Shown one piece after another: positions 1 through 8,764 of a stretch of 17,500 bases of DNA. The notes below the pieces were generated by a model that did no database searches, had not been told where the DNA came from, and worked only from the letters and a program-made list of their open reading frames with translations. Numbering within the stretch: position 1 is the stretch's first letter; each line of letters begins with the position of its first letter. A program made the translations under genes and the position numbers. Source of the DNA: Bacteroidota bacterium (GTDB lineage Bacteria > Bacteroidota > Bacteroidia > Chitinophagales > JADIYW01); contig JADIYW010000001.1 of assembly GCA_016705125.1 (NCBI GenBank), forward strand, positions 1-17,500, in the 5' to 3' direction.

Positions 1-2
1 TT

Positions 3-1352
3 AGCTATTTTATTTTTGGTGCTTTTTTGTTGAGTGCTATTGGTTTTGTATTGATTAAACTAGTGCCATTTCAACGCAAAAAGATGAAATATGTATATCA
101 TTATATACTCTCCAAATTTGTAGGATCATTGGTGTACGGAATGGCAAACGTAAGAAAAAAGATAATCAATAAGCCACTTGAAGATTTTTCAAAACCATCA
201 GTAATCATTGCAAATCACCAGTCATTCTTAGACATTCTTGCATTGCTAATGTTGCATCCCAAAATAATAATGCTGACAAATGAATGGGTATGGAATTCTC
301 CTGTATTTGGATATGTAGTCCGTTTAGCTGATTTTCAATTGGCTGATAATACTCCCGAAAAAATTGACTTATTAGCAAAACAAGTAAAAGAGGGATACTC
401 AATAATGGTTTTTCCAGAAGGTACTCGAAATAAAAATGGACAAATAAGTCGATTTCACAAAGGAGCATTTTATTTAGCTGAACAATTAAAACTTGATGTA
501 TTACCAATAGTATTGCATGGTACTGGCTATTGTATGACAAAAGGTGAATTTTTATTAAAAAATGGCTCTATCACCATTAAAATATTAGATAGAATAAAGC
601 CAGATGATTTAAGTTATGGCATTGGATATAGTGAACGAACTACCAAAATATCGAATTATTTCAAAACCGAATTTGCAAACTTATCCCAAGAAATAGAAAC
701 TGCTAGCTATTACAAGGAACAACTTTTCAACAATTTTATTTTTAAAGGACCTGTATTGGAATGGTATATGAAAATAAAGGTAAGGCTGGAAAAAAATTAC
801 ACTATATATGATGAGTTAATTCCAAAAAACCATAAAATACTTGACATAGGTTGTGGTTATGGATTTTTGTCATATATATTAAGTTTTACGGGTAAAGAGC
901 GAGAAATATTGGGACTAGATTATGATGCTGAAAAAATAAGTATAGCGCAGAATGGATTCCTAAGAAGCAAAAATTTAGATTTTAAACACCAAGATATTTT
1001 AAACTTTAAATTTAAAAATTATGACACCATAATTTTAAGTGATGTATTACATTATTTACAACCAAAAGAAAGAGAATTCATTTTATTAGAATGTGTAAAA
1101 AGCATTTCGGCAGATGGAATGATTATCATAAGAGATGGAGATGCTGAGTTAAAAGAAAAACATAAAGGGACAAAATTAACCGAATTATTTTCTACCCAAA
1201 TAATTGGTTTTAACAAAATGGCAGAAAGTGGTTTATCCTTTTTAACGTATAGTGCCATACAAGCATTTGCAGATGCGAATCGATTAAAATTATCAAGAAT
1301 AGATCATTCCAAGTACACTTCCAATGTTTTTCTCATTCTTAAAAAAGCATAA
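3..1352 (+). CDS. C-terminal part of a trifunctional MMPL transporter / PlsC acyltransferase / SAM methyltransferase (5' partial)
   Basis: The frame is open to the window edge, so the real start lies outside; the TTG at 27 is not a convincing start. The first ~20 visible residues are hydrophobic and fit the last membrane helix of an MMPL/RND-type exporter. A PlsC-type acyltransferase domain follows, with the H(X4)D motif NHQSFLD (nt 213-233), the FPEGTR acyl-acceptor motif (near nt 411-428) and a downstream VLPIVLHGTG block. The last ~190 residues are a class I methyltransferase with SAM-binding motif LDIGCGYGF (near nt 841). This three-part architecture is known from Bacteroidota pigment clusters. 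The likely role is membrane handling of the polyene lipid plus acyl and methyl transfer; the exact substrates are inference. The next gene starts 4 nt after its stop. The domain calls are firm; the MMPL part is inferred from only a short hydrophobic stretch. Confidence 0.88.
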   Translation, partial: SYFIFGAFLLSAIGFVLIKLVPFQRKKMKYVYHYILSKFVGSLVYGMANVRKKIINKPLEDFSKPSVIIANHQSFLDILALLMLHPKIIMLTNEWVWNSPVFGYVVRLADFQLADNTPEKIDLLAKQVKEGYSIMVFPEGTRNKNGQISRFHKGAFYLAEQLKLDVLPIVLHGTGYCMTKGEFLLKNGSITIKILDRIKPDDLSYGIGYSERTTKISNYFKTEFANLSQEIETASYYKEQLFNNFIFKGPVLEWYMKIKVRLEKNYTIYDELIPKNHKILDIGCGYGFLSYILSFTGKEREILGLDYDAEKISIAQNGFLRSKNLDFKHQDILNFKFKNYDTIILSDVLHYLQPKEREFILLECVKSISADGMIIIRDGDAELKEKHKGTKLTELFSTQIIGFNKMAESGLSFLTYSAIQAFADANRLKLSRIDHSKYTSNVFLILKKA

Positions 1353-1356
1353 AAAG

Positions 1357-2874
1357 ATGAGAAAAAAAATAGATATTGTTATAATTGGTAGTGGAATAGG
1401 AGGGCTTGTTAGTGGTGCGATTTTAGCAAAGGAAGGATTTAAAGTTACCGTTTTAGAAAAGAATCGGCAAGTTGGTGGATGTTTACAAATATTTGTAAGA
1501 GAAAAACATATTTTCAATTCATCCGTTCATTATATTGGAGGATTAGAGAAAGGGCAAAATCTATATCGAATATTTAATTATTTAGGTATAATGAATAATT
1601 TGACCATTGAAAAATTAGATGTATCAGCCTCTGAGAGAATAATATTTCATGGTGAAGAAAAGGAATATTTAATAGCACAAGGATATCCAAATTTTGTAAA
1701 ATCACTTATTAATGATTTTCCTGATGAGGAAATTGCAATTAAAAACTATGCCGCTGAAATGGAATTGATTGCCAAAAAATTTTCCATTTTTGAATTTAAT
1801 AATACGGATATCTTTGAGAAATCTAAATATCTTACAATCGACACAAAGGCGTATTTGGATACTCTTTTTAAAAACGAAAAATTAAAGAGTATTATCGTGG
1901 GCAATAATATGGTATATGCGGGTATTGCAGGCAAAACGCCCCTATTTGTTCATGCATTGGTCATCAATAGCTATATCGAAAGTGCCTGGATTTTTGCAAA
2001 AGGAAGCAGTCAGATTGCTAAATTGTTGACAAAAGTAATTACTGAAAATGGAGGAGCTGTTAGAAGGAATGTAAAAGTAGCTAAAATAGTAGAAAAAGAA
2101 GGCCAAATCAAGTTTGTAAAAACAGATACTGGCGAAATAATTAATGGCGATTATTTTTTTTCAAATATCCATCCGCTTCAAACGATTGAAATGGTTGAGT
2201 CCACTCTTATACGCAATTTATACAAAAACAGGATAAAGACATTAGAAAATTCAGTCTCTGTTTTTTGTTTAAACATAATTTTCAAACCTAATTCGTTTAA
2301 ATATACCAATTCTAATTATTGCTGTTTTCTTACCGAAAATGTTTGGGATACAATGGATTATAAAAAAGAAGAATGGCCGTTATCCTATTCTTTTTTTCAA
2401 ACTAAATCAACTATTAGTCCTAATTTTACGGAATCTGCCACAATAATGGCATATATGAAATACGATGAAGTGAAAAAATGGGAAAACACCCATAATGTTG
2501 TGAATTCACCCACAGAAAGAGGGGAAGATTATGAAATGTTCAAAAAACAAAAAGCAAATAAATTAATAGAAATAGTATCCATTAAATTTCCTAATTTACA
2601 AGATTCAATAAAATCTATTTATACCAGTACTCCATTAACATTTAAAGATTACATGGGTACTGATGATGGGTCAATTTATGGCATTGTAAAAGATTATAAA
2701 GCACCATTACAAAATATGATTTCTTCGCGAACTAAAATTAATAATTTATTTCTAGTAGGCCAAAACTTAGCCCTACATGGTGTACATGGCGTGGCAATGA
2801 GTGCAGTGATTTCTTGCGGTAATATTGTTGACACAACAAGTTTGATTAATAAAATAATGGATTTTGAAAAATAA
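1357..2874 (+). CDS. NAD(P)/FAD-dependent oxidoreductase, CrtI / retinol-saturase-like
   Basis: This 505-residue flavoprotein has an N-terminal dinucleotide-binding motif GSGIGG (residues 11-16) and an acidic ribose-binding Glu near residue 34. A GGC..F...IFNSSVHYIGG block (around 40-62) resembles the all-trans-retinol 13,14-reductase branch of the phytoene desaturase superfamily. The C-terminal LFLVGQNLALHGVHGVAMS segment is the usual FAD-binding end of this family. I chose the ATG at 1357, which begins directly with the Rossmann strand, rather than the ATG at 1324 inside the preceding gene. It sits 4 nt after the upstream stop and overlaps the next gene by 11 nt, so it is translated as part of the same operon. 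Its role is probably to oxidise or saturate a bond in the polyene or its partner lipid; the actual substrate cannot be read from sequence. Confidence 0.87.
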   Translation: MRKKIDIVIIGSGIGGLVSGAILAKEGFKVTVLEKNRQVGGCLQIFVREKHIFNSSVHYIGGLEKGQNLYRIFNYLGIMNNLTIEKLDVSASERIIFHGEEKEYLIAQGYPNFVKSLINDFPDEEIAIKNYAAEMELIAKKFSIFEFNNTDIFEKSKYLTIDTKAYLDTLFKNEKLKSIIVGNNMVYAGIAGKTPLFVHALVINSYIESAWIFAKGSSQIAKLLTKVITENGGAVRRNVKVAKIVEKEGQIKFVKTDTGEIINGDYFFSNIHPLQTIEMVESTLIRNLYKNRIKTLENSVSVFCLNIIFKPNSFKYTNSNYCCFLTENVWDTMDYKKEEWPLSYSFFQTKSTISPNFTESATIMAYMKYDEVKKWENTHNVVNSPTERGEDYEMFKKQKANKLIEIVSIKFPNLQDSIKSIYTSTPLTFKDYMGTDDGSIYGIVKDYKAPLQNMISSRTKINNLFLVGQNLALHGVHGVAMSAVISCGNIVDTTSLINKIMDFEK

Positions 2875-4528
2875 GAAAAGAATTTATAGAGTATTAATTG
2901 GACTACTTTTATGTATTTGTGCTTTAATAATTTATGTAGCAATAGCTATTCATGTTAATCCACCAAAACCAAAAAGTGTAGCCTGTTTAAATTTAGTAAG
3001 AACACAAATAGACACAAACTGTTATAAAATTGGAAATAATTGGATTAGGAAGAGTAACTCTGGACTATGGGAAATGTATGTAGAGGGTTCGCCGTTCGAA
3101 ATAGGGGTTATAAGTGGAAAACTCTCAAAAGAATTAGTTCAAAAACAAGAAGCTGCATTTGCTGACCAAATAAATAATTTAATACCATCCAAATTTTACA
3201 GACATTTCTTAAAGTATTTTATAGGCGTATTTAACCGCAACCTGGAACATAACTTAACAGAAGAAGAGAAGTTAGAAATTTATGGAGTTTCTCTTGCTGC
3301 ATCGCCACAATTTAATTATATTGGTTCTCCTTATCAACGGATGATGAATTATCATGCAGCTCACGATATTGGCCATGCATTACAAAATCTTGCTTTAGTA
3401 GGCTGTTCTTCATTTTCAACATGGAATTCAAAGTCTAAAGACAGCATTTTGCTAACAGGGCGAAATTTCGACTTCTATGTAGGCGATAAATTTGCAGAGG
3501 ATAAAATTGTTATGTTTTGCAATCCAGCAAAAGGATATAAATTTATGTATATCACTTGGGGCGGTTTTACTGGTGTAGTGTCAGGCATGAATATAAATGG
3601 ATTGTCTGTTACCCTTAATGCCTCAAAATCAAATATTCCCACTGGGTCAGCTACTCCAGTATCATTAATAGGAAGAGAAATTTTACAATATGCCAAAAAT
3701 ATAGATGAAGCATTTGAAATTGCAAAAAAAAGAAAATCATTTGTGTCTGAATCATTTATGATTTCATCAGCATTAGATAATAAAACGATAATTATTGAAA
3801 AAACACCACAAATTACAACTTTGGCAGAGCCTATAAATGATGTGATTATTTGCACTAATCATTACCAAAGTAAAATCTTAAAAAATACATCTATCAATAA
3901 AGAACAAATGGAACAAAGTGCTTCTGTGTATAGATTTGAAAGAATAAAAGAATTATTAGACAAATCACCATTAAATTCACCACAAATTACTGCTAATATA
4001 CTAAGAAATCAATTGGGAAAAAATGACTCTTTTATTGGTTATGGAAATGAGAAAGCAATAAATCAATTAATTTGCCACCATTCTATTATTTTTGATTGCA
4101 AGCATAAAATAGTGTGGGTTTCTACCAACCCATTTCAATTAGGACAATATATTTCTTATGACCTAAAACAAATTTTTAAAAACAATGTCACATTTAAAAA
4201 TGAAGAAATAAAATTAAGTACACAAACAATACTTCCCGACAATTTTCTTTTGTCTGAAGATTATAAATCATTTTTAATATTTCGAAATCAAAAACAATTA
4301 GCATTACTCGGAAAAGAAATAAATATAAAGTCAATCTTACTGTCAAATCCTGCTTATTATGACACCTATGTAATTGTAGGAAATGAATTTATGAAGAAAA
4401 AAGAATTTAAAAAAGCGAAGCAATATTTTGAAATTGCACTTACTAAAGAAATAGCTACAGAAATTGAAACAGATTACATAAAAGCTAAAATTATTGTTTG
4501 TGAAAAGGAATTGGCTAATGAGCAATAA
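2864..4528 (+). CDS. C45-family autoproteolytic acyltransferase/hydrolase (Ntn fold), membrane-anchored
   Basis: The protein has 554 residues if translation begins at the TTG at 2864; no in-frame ATG precedes a hydrophobic N-terminal segment (residues ~7-30), so TTG is the best start. Basic residues before this segment suggest a signal anchor. The diagnostic part is GCSSF at 180-184 followed by GRNFDF at 199-204. This matches the Ntn-hydrolase arrangement of the acyl-CoA:6-aminopenicillanate acyltransferase (C45) and choloylglycine hydrolase relatives, where Cys181 would become the N-terminal nucleophile after self-cleavage. The last ~60 residues contain a TPR-like helical pair (GNEFMKKKEFKKAKQYFEIAL). 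It overlaps its neighbours by 11 nt on both sides. A role in acyl transfer or ester formation on the pigment, on the outer face of the inner membrane, is inference; hydrolysis is equally possible. Confidence 0.82.
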   Translation: MKNKKRIYRVLIGLLLCICALIIYVAIAIHVNPPKPKSVACLNLVRTQIDTNCYKIGNNWIRKSNSGLWEMYVEGSPFEIGVISGKLSKELVQKQEAAFADQINNLIPSKFYRHFLKYFIGVFNRNLEHNLTEEEKLEIYGVSLAASPQFNYIGSPYQRMMNYHAAHDIGHALQNLALVGCSSFSTWNSKSKDSILLTGRNFDFYVGDKFAEDKIVMFCNPAKGYKFMYITWGGFTGVVSGMNINGLSVTLNASKSNIPTGSATPVSLIGREILQYAKNIDEAFEIAKKRKSFVSESFMISSALDNKTIIIEKTPQITTLAEPINDVIICTNHYQSKILKNTSINKEQMEQSASVYRFERIKELLDKSPLNSPQITANILRNQLGKNDSFIGYGNEKAINQLICHHSIIFDCKHKIVWVSTNPFQLGQYISYDLKQIFKNNVTFKNEEIKLSTQTILPDNFLLSEDYKSFLIFRNQKQLALLGKEINIKSILLSNPAYYDTYVIVGNEFMKKKEFKKAKQYFEIALTKEIATEIETDYIKAKIIVCEKELANEQ

Positions 4529-5821
4529 ATTTATTGGCATACCTGATTTGGAGTCCAAAACCGCAAATGAAATTATTCAATTTCAAGAAATGGAATTAAG
4601 AAAACTGCTTCGATATTTATCAAAGCATTCAATCTTTTATCAAAATGTTTTTAAAGCAAATCAAATAGACATAAAAAACATTAATCTTCAAAATCTTTCA
4701 AAAATACCTCCAACCACAAAAGAAGACTTACAAGCGAATAATTTTGATTTTTTATGTGTAGAAAAAAAACAAATTGCCGAATATTTTGCCACTTCTGGCA
4801 CGTTAGGGAATCCAGTAACCATTGCCCTAAGCAATGAAGATCTAGATCGCTTAGCTCACAACGAATACCTTTCTTTTCAGAAAATAGGATGCAATGAATC
4901 AGATGTTTTTCAATTGATGGTTACCATGGACAAACAGTTTATGGCTGGAATAGCCTATTATACTGGCATCCAAAAATTAGGCGCATCGGTTATAAGAATT
5001 GGGTCAGGAAATGAGATAATGCAATTGGAGTCCATTATTAAAAATCAACCAACAGTTTTAATTGCAGTACCTTCATTTATTAAAAAAATGATAACCTATG
5101 CTGAAAAAAACAATATTAACTTGAATACAACAAGTGTTAAAAAACTAATTTGTATAGGTGAAAGTATTAGAAATAATAATTTTGAACCAAATGAATTGGC
5201 AAAAAGCATTAAAAAGCATTGGAATATCCAATTGTTTTCTACTTATGCTTCTACCGAAAAACAAACCGCTTTCACAGAATGTGGCTTTGGAAATGGCAAT
5301 CATGTGCATTCAGAATTAATGATTTTGAAATTTTAGATGATCAGAATCAAATACTAGGAGAAGGTGAATTTGGAGAACTTACAATTACTACGCTAGGTGT
5401 AAAGGGAATGCCATTACTGCGATTTAAAACAGGTGATATTTGTTCATTTTATACCGAACCCTGCCAATGTGGTCGTAATTCGTATCGAATAAGTCAAATT
5501 ATTGGACGAAACCAACAATTGATAAAATATAGGGGAACAACATTGTACCCACCTACTATTTTCAATGTTCTAAATGGAATAGTTGAAATTGAAGATTATT
5601 TTATTACACTTTTCTCAAATGAGTATGGGCTAGATGATTTGAATATTTATATTTCTATTAAGCAAAATAGGACAAGTTTTATACAAAATATAAATAAGCG
5701 CATACAATCTGCATTGAGGGTACTACCTAATATCCTTTTTGTAGACAATAATAAAATAATAGATTTGCAAACAAAGGCAAGTAATAGAAAAATAATTAAG
5801 TTTATTGATGAACGAATTTAA
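4518..5821 (+). pseudogene. Phenylacetate-CoA-ligase-like adenylating enzyme, split by a one-base frameshift
   Basis: Two overlapping frames together make one PaaK-like protein. The first frame (ATG 4518, stop 5336) contains the nucleotide-binding ATSGTLGNP (residues 91-99) and YASTEKQ (243-249). The second supplies GEFGELTITTLG, LLRFKTGDI, the PCQCGR motif and the C-terminal lid, ending at 5821. Homology passes from one frame to the other at the T-run 5323-5326: adding one T gives HSELMIFEILDD, as expected for the family, and restores 434 residues, the usual length. The ATG upstream of the second frame (5219) is therefore not a real start. The enzyme would activate an aromatic acid, presumably 4-coumarate, for loading onto CoA or the ACP encoded at 10738. 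Whether the break is a sequencing error, a true mutation or recoding is open; no ordinary slippery heptamer is present. The start overlaps the previous gene by 11 nt. Confidence 0.85.
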
Positions 5822-5833
5822 TAAATAATAAAC

Positions 5834-7063
5834 ATGAAAAGTGAAAGTGTAGATGTATTGGTAATTGGTGCTGGCCCAGCTGGATCAGTGGCAGCTGCAA
5901 TTGTTAAAAAATATGGATTAAATGTGAAAATGGTTGAAAAATTAAAGTTTCCAAGATTTGTAATTGGCGAAAGTCTATTGCCAAGAAGTATGGAAGCTTT
6001 TGAAGATGCTGGATTTCTCCCTGCACTTAAAGCAAGTGGATTTCAGGAGAAATTTGGTGCTAAGTTTGTTCAAGGAGAAAAAATATGCGATTTTAATTTC
6101 TCCGATCAATTTACAAAAGGATGGAGTTGGACTTGGCAAGTACCACGTGAAGATTTTGATTTGTTATTAGCCGATGAGGTACAAAGAATGGGTATTCCAT
6201 TGGAATTTGAAACGACAGTTACAGATATTAAGTTTGATGGCACTGATTCTGTAACCACAGTAGTAGATAAAAATGGGAAAGCACAACAAATAAATGCTAA
6301 ATTTATTATTGATGCAAGCGGTTATGGGCGTGTAATACCTCAGTTATTTAACTTAGATAAGCCTTCGAATCTACCTCCTCGCAAAACACTATTCACCCAT
6401 ATTCTAGATACTAAAAGGCAGGAATATGACGAACCAAATAGGATTATTATCATCGACCATGCTCCATCCGTTTGGATATGGGTAATTCCCTTTTCAAACG
6501 GATTTACATCTGTAGGCTTTGTTGGTGATATCAATTTTTTTGAACAATTTGAAGGCACGCCAGAAGAGCGTTTGAGGAAAGCCATTTCGACTAATAAACA
6601 TATCAGCCAAAGATTTAAAGATGCAACCTATAGATTTGAGCCCCGTACGATAGAAGGCTGGTCAAAAACAACAGATAAGTTTTTTGGTGATGGATTTGTA
6701 TTAACGGGAAATGTAACAGAATTTTTAGACCCAATTTTCTCTTCAGGCGTAACTTTAGCAGTTAGTTCAAGCCAACTTGCAGCTCATTTAGTTGCCAAAC
6801 AATTGACAGGAAAAGAAGTAGATTGGCAAAAAGAATACACCGACAAAATGATATTTGGTGTTGATACCTTTAGGACTTATGTAATGGCTTGGTATGATGG
6901 CACTTTACAAAAAATCTTCTTTGCAGAAAATCAAAATGGAGAAATCAAATCAAAAATTTGCTCGGTATTAGCGGGTTATGTATGGGATACAGATAATTAT
7001 TATGTAAAAAAACACCAAACAGGAATCAAAACACTCGCTAGTTTTATTCAAAATACTAAGTAA
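5834..7063 (+). CDS. FAD-dependent halogenase-like oxidoreductase
   Basis: This 409-residue protein has the FAD-binding motif GAGPAGS (residues 12-18) and the KFPRFVIGESLLPR block (38-51) shared by flavin-dependent halogenases and related monooxygenases. WIWVIP at 214-219 matches the WxWxIP signature of halogenases exactly. A Lys at 73 or 77 (EKFGAKF) is a candidate for the halogenase lysine, but I cannot align it securely. The C-terminal region (~290-340) has the second FAD-contacting segment (GDGFVLTGNVTEFLDPIFSSGV). It follows the ligase by 12 nt and is the last gene before the 147-nt gap. Chlorinated flexirubins are known, so aryl chlorination is plausible; hydroxylation of the ring or chain is the main alternative. 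Family membership is firm; the reaction is inference. Confidence 0.83.
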   Translation: MKSESVDVLVIGAGPAGSVAAAIVKKYGLNVKMVEKLKFPRFVIGESLLPRSMEAFEDAGFLPALKASGFQEKFGAKFVQGEKICDFNFSDQFTKGWSWTWQVPREDFDLLLADEVQRMGIPLEFETTVTDIKFDGTDSVTTVVDKNGKAQQINAKFIIDASGYGRVIPQLFNLDKPSNLPPRKTLFTHILDTKRQEYDEPNRIIIIDHAPSVWIWVIPFSNGFTSVGFVGDINFFEQFEGTPEERLRKAISTNKHISQRFKDATYRFEPRTIEGWSKTTDKFFGDGFVLTGNVTEFLDPIFSSGVTLAVSSSQLAAHLVAKQLTGKEVDWQKEYTDKMIFGVDTFRTYVMAWYDGTLQKIFFAENQNGEIKSKICSVLAGYVWDTDNYYVKKHQTGIKTLASFIQNTK

Positions 7064-7142
7064 TTACTGATTATAATAGGATTTTATAATTGTTTTTAGT
7101 TAACTAGAAATATTGGTTATATAATTTTATAACTTAAAATAT

Positions 7143-7150
7143 TAACTTTG
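7143..7150 (+). promoter_or_regulatory. Candidate promoter -7 element (TAACTTTG) of the right-hand operon
   Basis: TAACTTTG matches the Bacteroidota -7 consensus TAnnTTTG exactly and lies in the only sizeable gap of the + strand gene run, 60 nt before the ammonia-lyase start. Transcription would begin near 7157. A TTGG at 7113-7116 is too far upstream to be an ideal -33 box, so the -33 element is weak or absent. The rest of the 147-nt gap (7064-7210) is AT-rich and holds no ORF or RNA gene that I can see. Confidence 0.5.
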
Positions 7151-7210
7151 CGGTTAATTTGTAAAACCAACTAATTTTAATTCACTTTTAAATGTTTATG
7201 TTAAAGAATA

Positions 7211-8749
7211 ATGGTGGTAATAGGCGAAAATAGACTTATCTTAAATGATATTTCTAAATTGGTTTTTGAAGACAATAAGATTGATTTGGATGAAAAACAA
7301 TTAAAAAAAGTAGATGATGCTTTCCATTTCCTAATAGAATTTTCAAAGGGAAAACTGATTTATGGCATTAATACAGGATTTGGCCCAATGGCACAGTATA
7401 AAATTGCTGATAAAGATTTAAAACAATTACAATTTAATTTAATTCGTAGTCACTGTTCTGGCACAGGCAATTTCTTAGCACCAATTTATACAAAAGCAGC
7501 GCTAATTGCAAGACTCACATCACTCATGCAAGGTTTTTCTGGCGTAAACAAAGAATTGGTGATTTTACTAAAGACTTTAATAAATAAGAATATTTACCCT
7601 TGTATATATGAACATGGTGGAGTTGGAGCAAGCGGCGATTTGGTTCAATTAGCTCATATAGCCTTGGCTTTAATTGGTGAAGGTGAGTCGCTTTATAAAG
7701 GAGAAATAAAAAGTACGGCTTTAATTTTTGAAATAGAAAAAATTAAACCACTTACAATTTATAAAAGAGAAGGAATTGCTGTTTTAAATGGCACATCTGT
7801 TATGACAGGTATTGGATTAATTAATCTCATTTTTGCAAAAAAAGCACTCCATTTATCCATTTTGTTTTCAAGTATTATAAATGAATTGGTTGAAACTTTC
7901 GATGATCACTTTTCAGAAGAATTAAATAAGGTAAAAAATCACATTGGACAGCAGAAAGTGGCAAAGGCTATGCGTACTATTTTAAAAGATAGCAAGTTAA
8001 TCAAAAAAAGAGCAGACCATTTTTATCAAAATCACAAGATAAAAAGAGACAAAATGGATGATAAGGTACAAGAATATTACTCATTAAGGTGTGTGCCACA
8101 AATTCTAGGACCAATATTAGACACTATTGAAAATGTGGAGGTAGTTGTTTTAAATGAATTAAATTCAGTAAATGACAACCCAATAATAGATGTAAACAAT
8201 CAAGACATATACCATGGCGGAAATTTTCATGGCGACTATGTTTCTCTTGAAATGGATAAATTAAAAGTAGCAATAACAAAAATGACTATGTTGTGCGAGC
8301 GACAAATTAATTATTTATTGAATAACAAACTAAATGAAAAACTTACTCCATTCATAAATCTTGGAATTTTAGGCTTAAATTTTGGAATTCAGGGACTCCA
8401 ATTCACCGCTACTTCTACTACAGCTGAGTCTCAAACGCTTAGTATGCCTATGTCAATTCATAGCATTCCTAATAATAATGACAATCAGGATATTGTAAGT
8501 ATGGGCACTAATTCAGCCTTGATTACCAAAAAAGTAATTGAAAATGCATTTGAAGTAATTTCAATCCAAGCGATTTCAATTATTCAAGCAATTGATTGTT
8601 TAAAATTAAGCGATAAATTATCATTAAAATCTTTTGAAATATATACTGAGTTGAGAGCAATATGTCCAATAATTATTGAAGATCGACCACTTTATAAAAC
8701 AATAAATGAAATCAATAATTTCCTCAAAGAAAAAACAATCAATTATTAA
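7211..8749 (+). CDS. Tyrosine ammonia-lyase (HAL/PAL/TAL family)
   Basis: The 512-residue protein has every hallmark of the aromatic amino acid lyases. The Ala-Ser-Gly triad at 140-142 (GGVGASGDLVQ) cyclises to the MIO cofactor, and YGINTGFGP (51-59) supplies the catalytic Tyr. EYYSLRCVPQ, NDNPI and the QFTATSTTAESQ segment form the rest of the active site. At the substrate-selectivity position it reads Ser80-His81 (NLIRSH), as I recall for the characterised F. johnsoniae tyrosine ammonia-lyase, so it should deaminate tyrosine to 4-coumarate, the starter of the aryl polyene. It is not surrounded by histidine-degradation genes, which argues against HutH. The ATG at 7211 follows an A-rich AAAGAAT stretch. 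It is the first gene of the right-hand block, 60 nt after a candidate -7 element, and the ketoreductase follows 15 nt later. Confidence 0.92.
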   Translation: MVVIGENRLILNDISKLVFEDNKIDLDEKQLKKVDDAFHFLIEFSKGKLIYGINTGFGPMAQYKIADKDLKQLQFNLIRSHCSGTGNFLAPIYTKAALIARLTSLMQGFSGVNKELVILLKTLINKNIYPCIYEHGGVGASGDLVQLAHIALALIGEGESLYKGEIKSTALIFEIEKIKPLTIYKREGIAVLNGTSVMTGIGLINLIFAKKALHLSILFSSIINELVETFDDHFSEELNKVKNHIGQQKVAKAMRTILKDSKLIKKRADHFYQNHKIKRDKMDDKVQEYYSLRCVPQILGPILDTIENVEVVVLNELNSVNDNPIIDVNNQDIYHGGNFHGDYVSLEMDKLKVAITKMTMLCERQINYLLNNKLNEKLTPFINLGILGLNFGIQGLQFTATSTTAESQTLSMPMSIHSIPNNNDNQDIVSMGTNSALITKKVIENAFEVISIQAISIIQAIDCLKLSDKLSLKSFEIYTELRAICPIIIEDRPLYKTINEINNFLKEKTINY

Positions 8750-8764
8750 AATTTATTTATAAAG

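Noticed and set aside
205..540. 111-codon ORF on the - strand
   Set aside because: It is the shadow of the PlsC domain, whose motifs are clear on the + strand.
3475..3855. 126-codon ORF on the - strand
   Set aside because: It is antisense to the well-supported C45 protein, including its catalytic region, and has no recognisable domain.
5318..5332. Programmed -1 frameshifting in the ligase
   Set aside because: The site (ATTTTGAAA) is not a canonical XXXYYYZ slippery heptamer and I see no obvious downstream stem; a missing T is simpler.
5219..5336. ATG at 5219 as the start of a separate small gene
   Set aside because: The first ~35 residues of that frame are out-of-frame translation of the ligase; real homology begins only after the frameshift near 5327.
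7211..8749. Histidine ammonia-lyase (HutH) of histidine degradation
   Set aside because: No hut genes are nearby and the pigment context plus close resemblance to a known tyrosine ammonia-lyase point to TAL; residue-level selectivity alone does not settle it.
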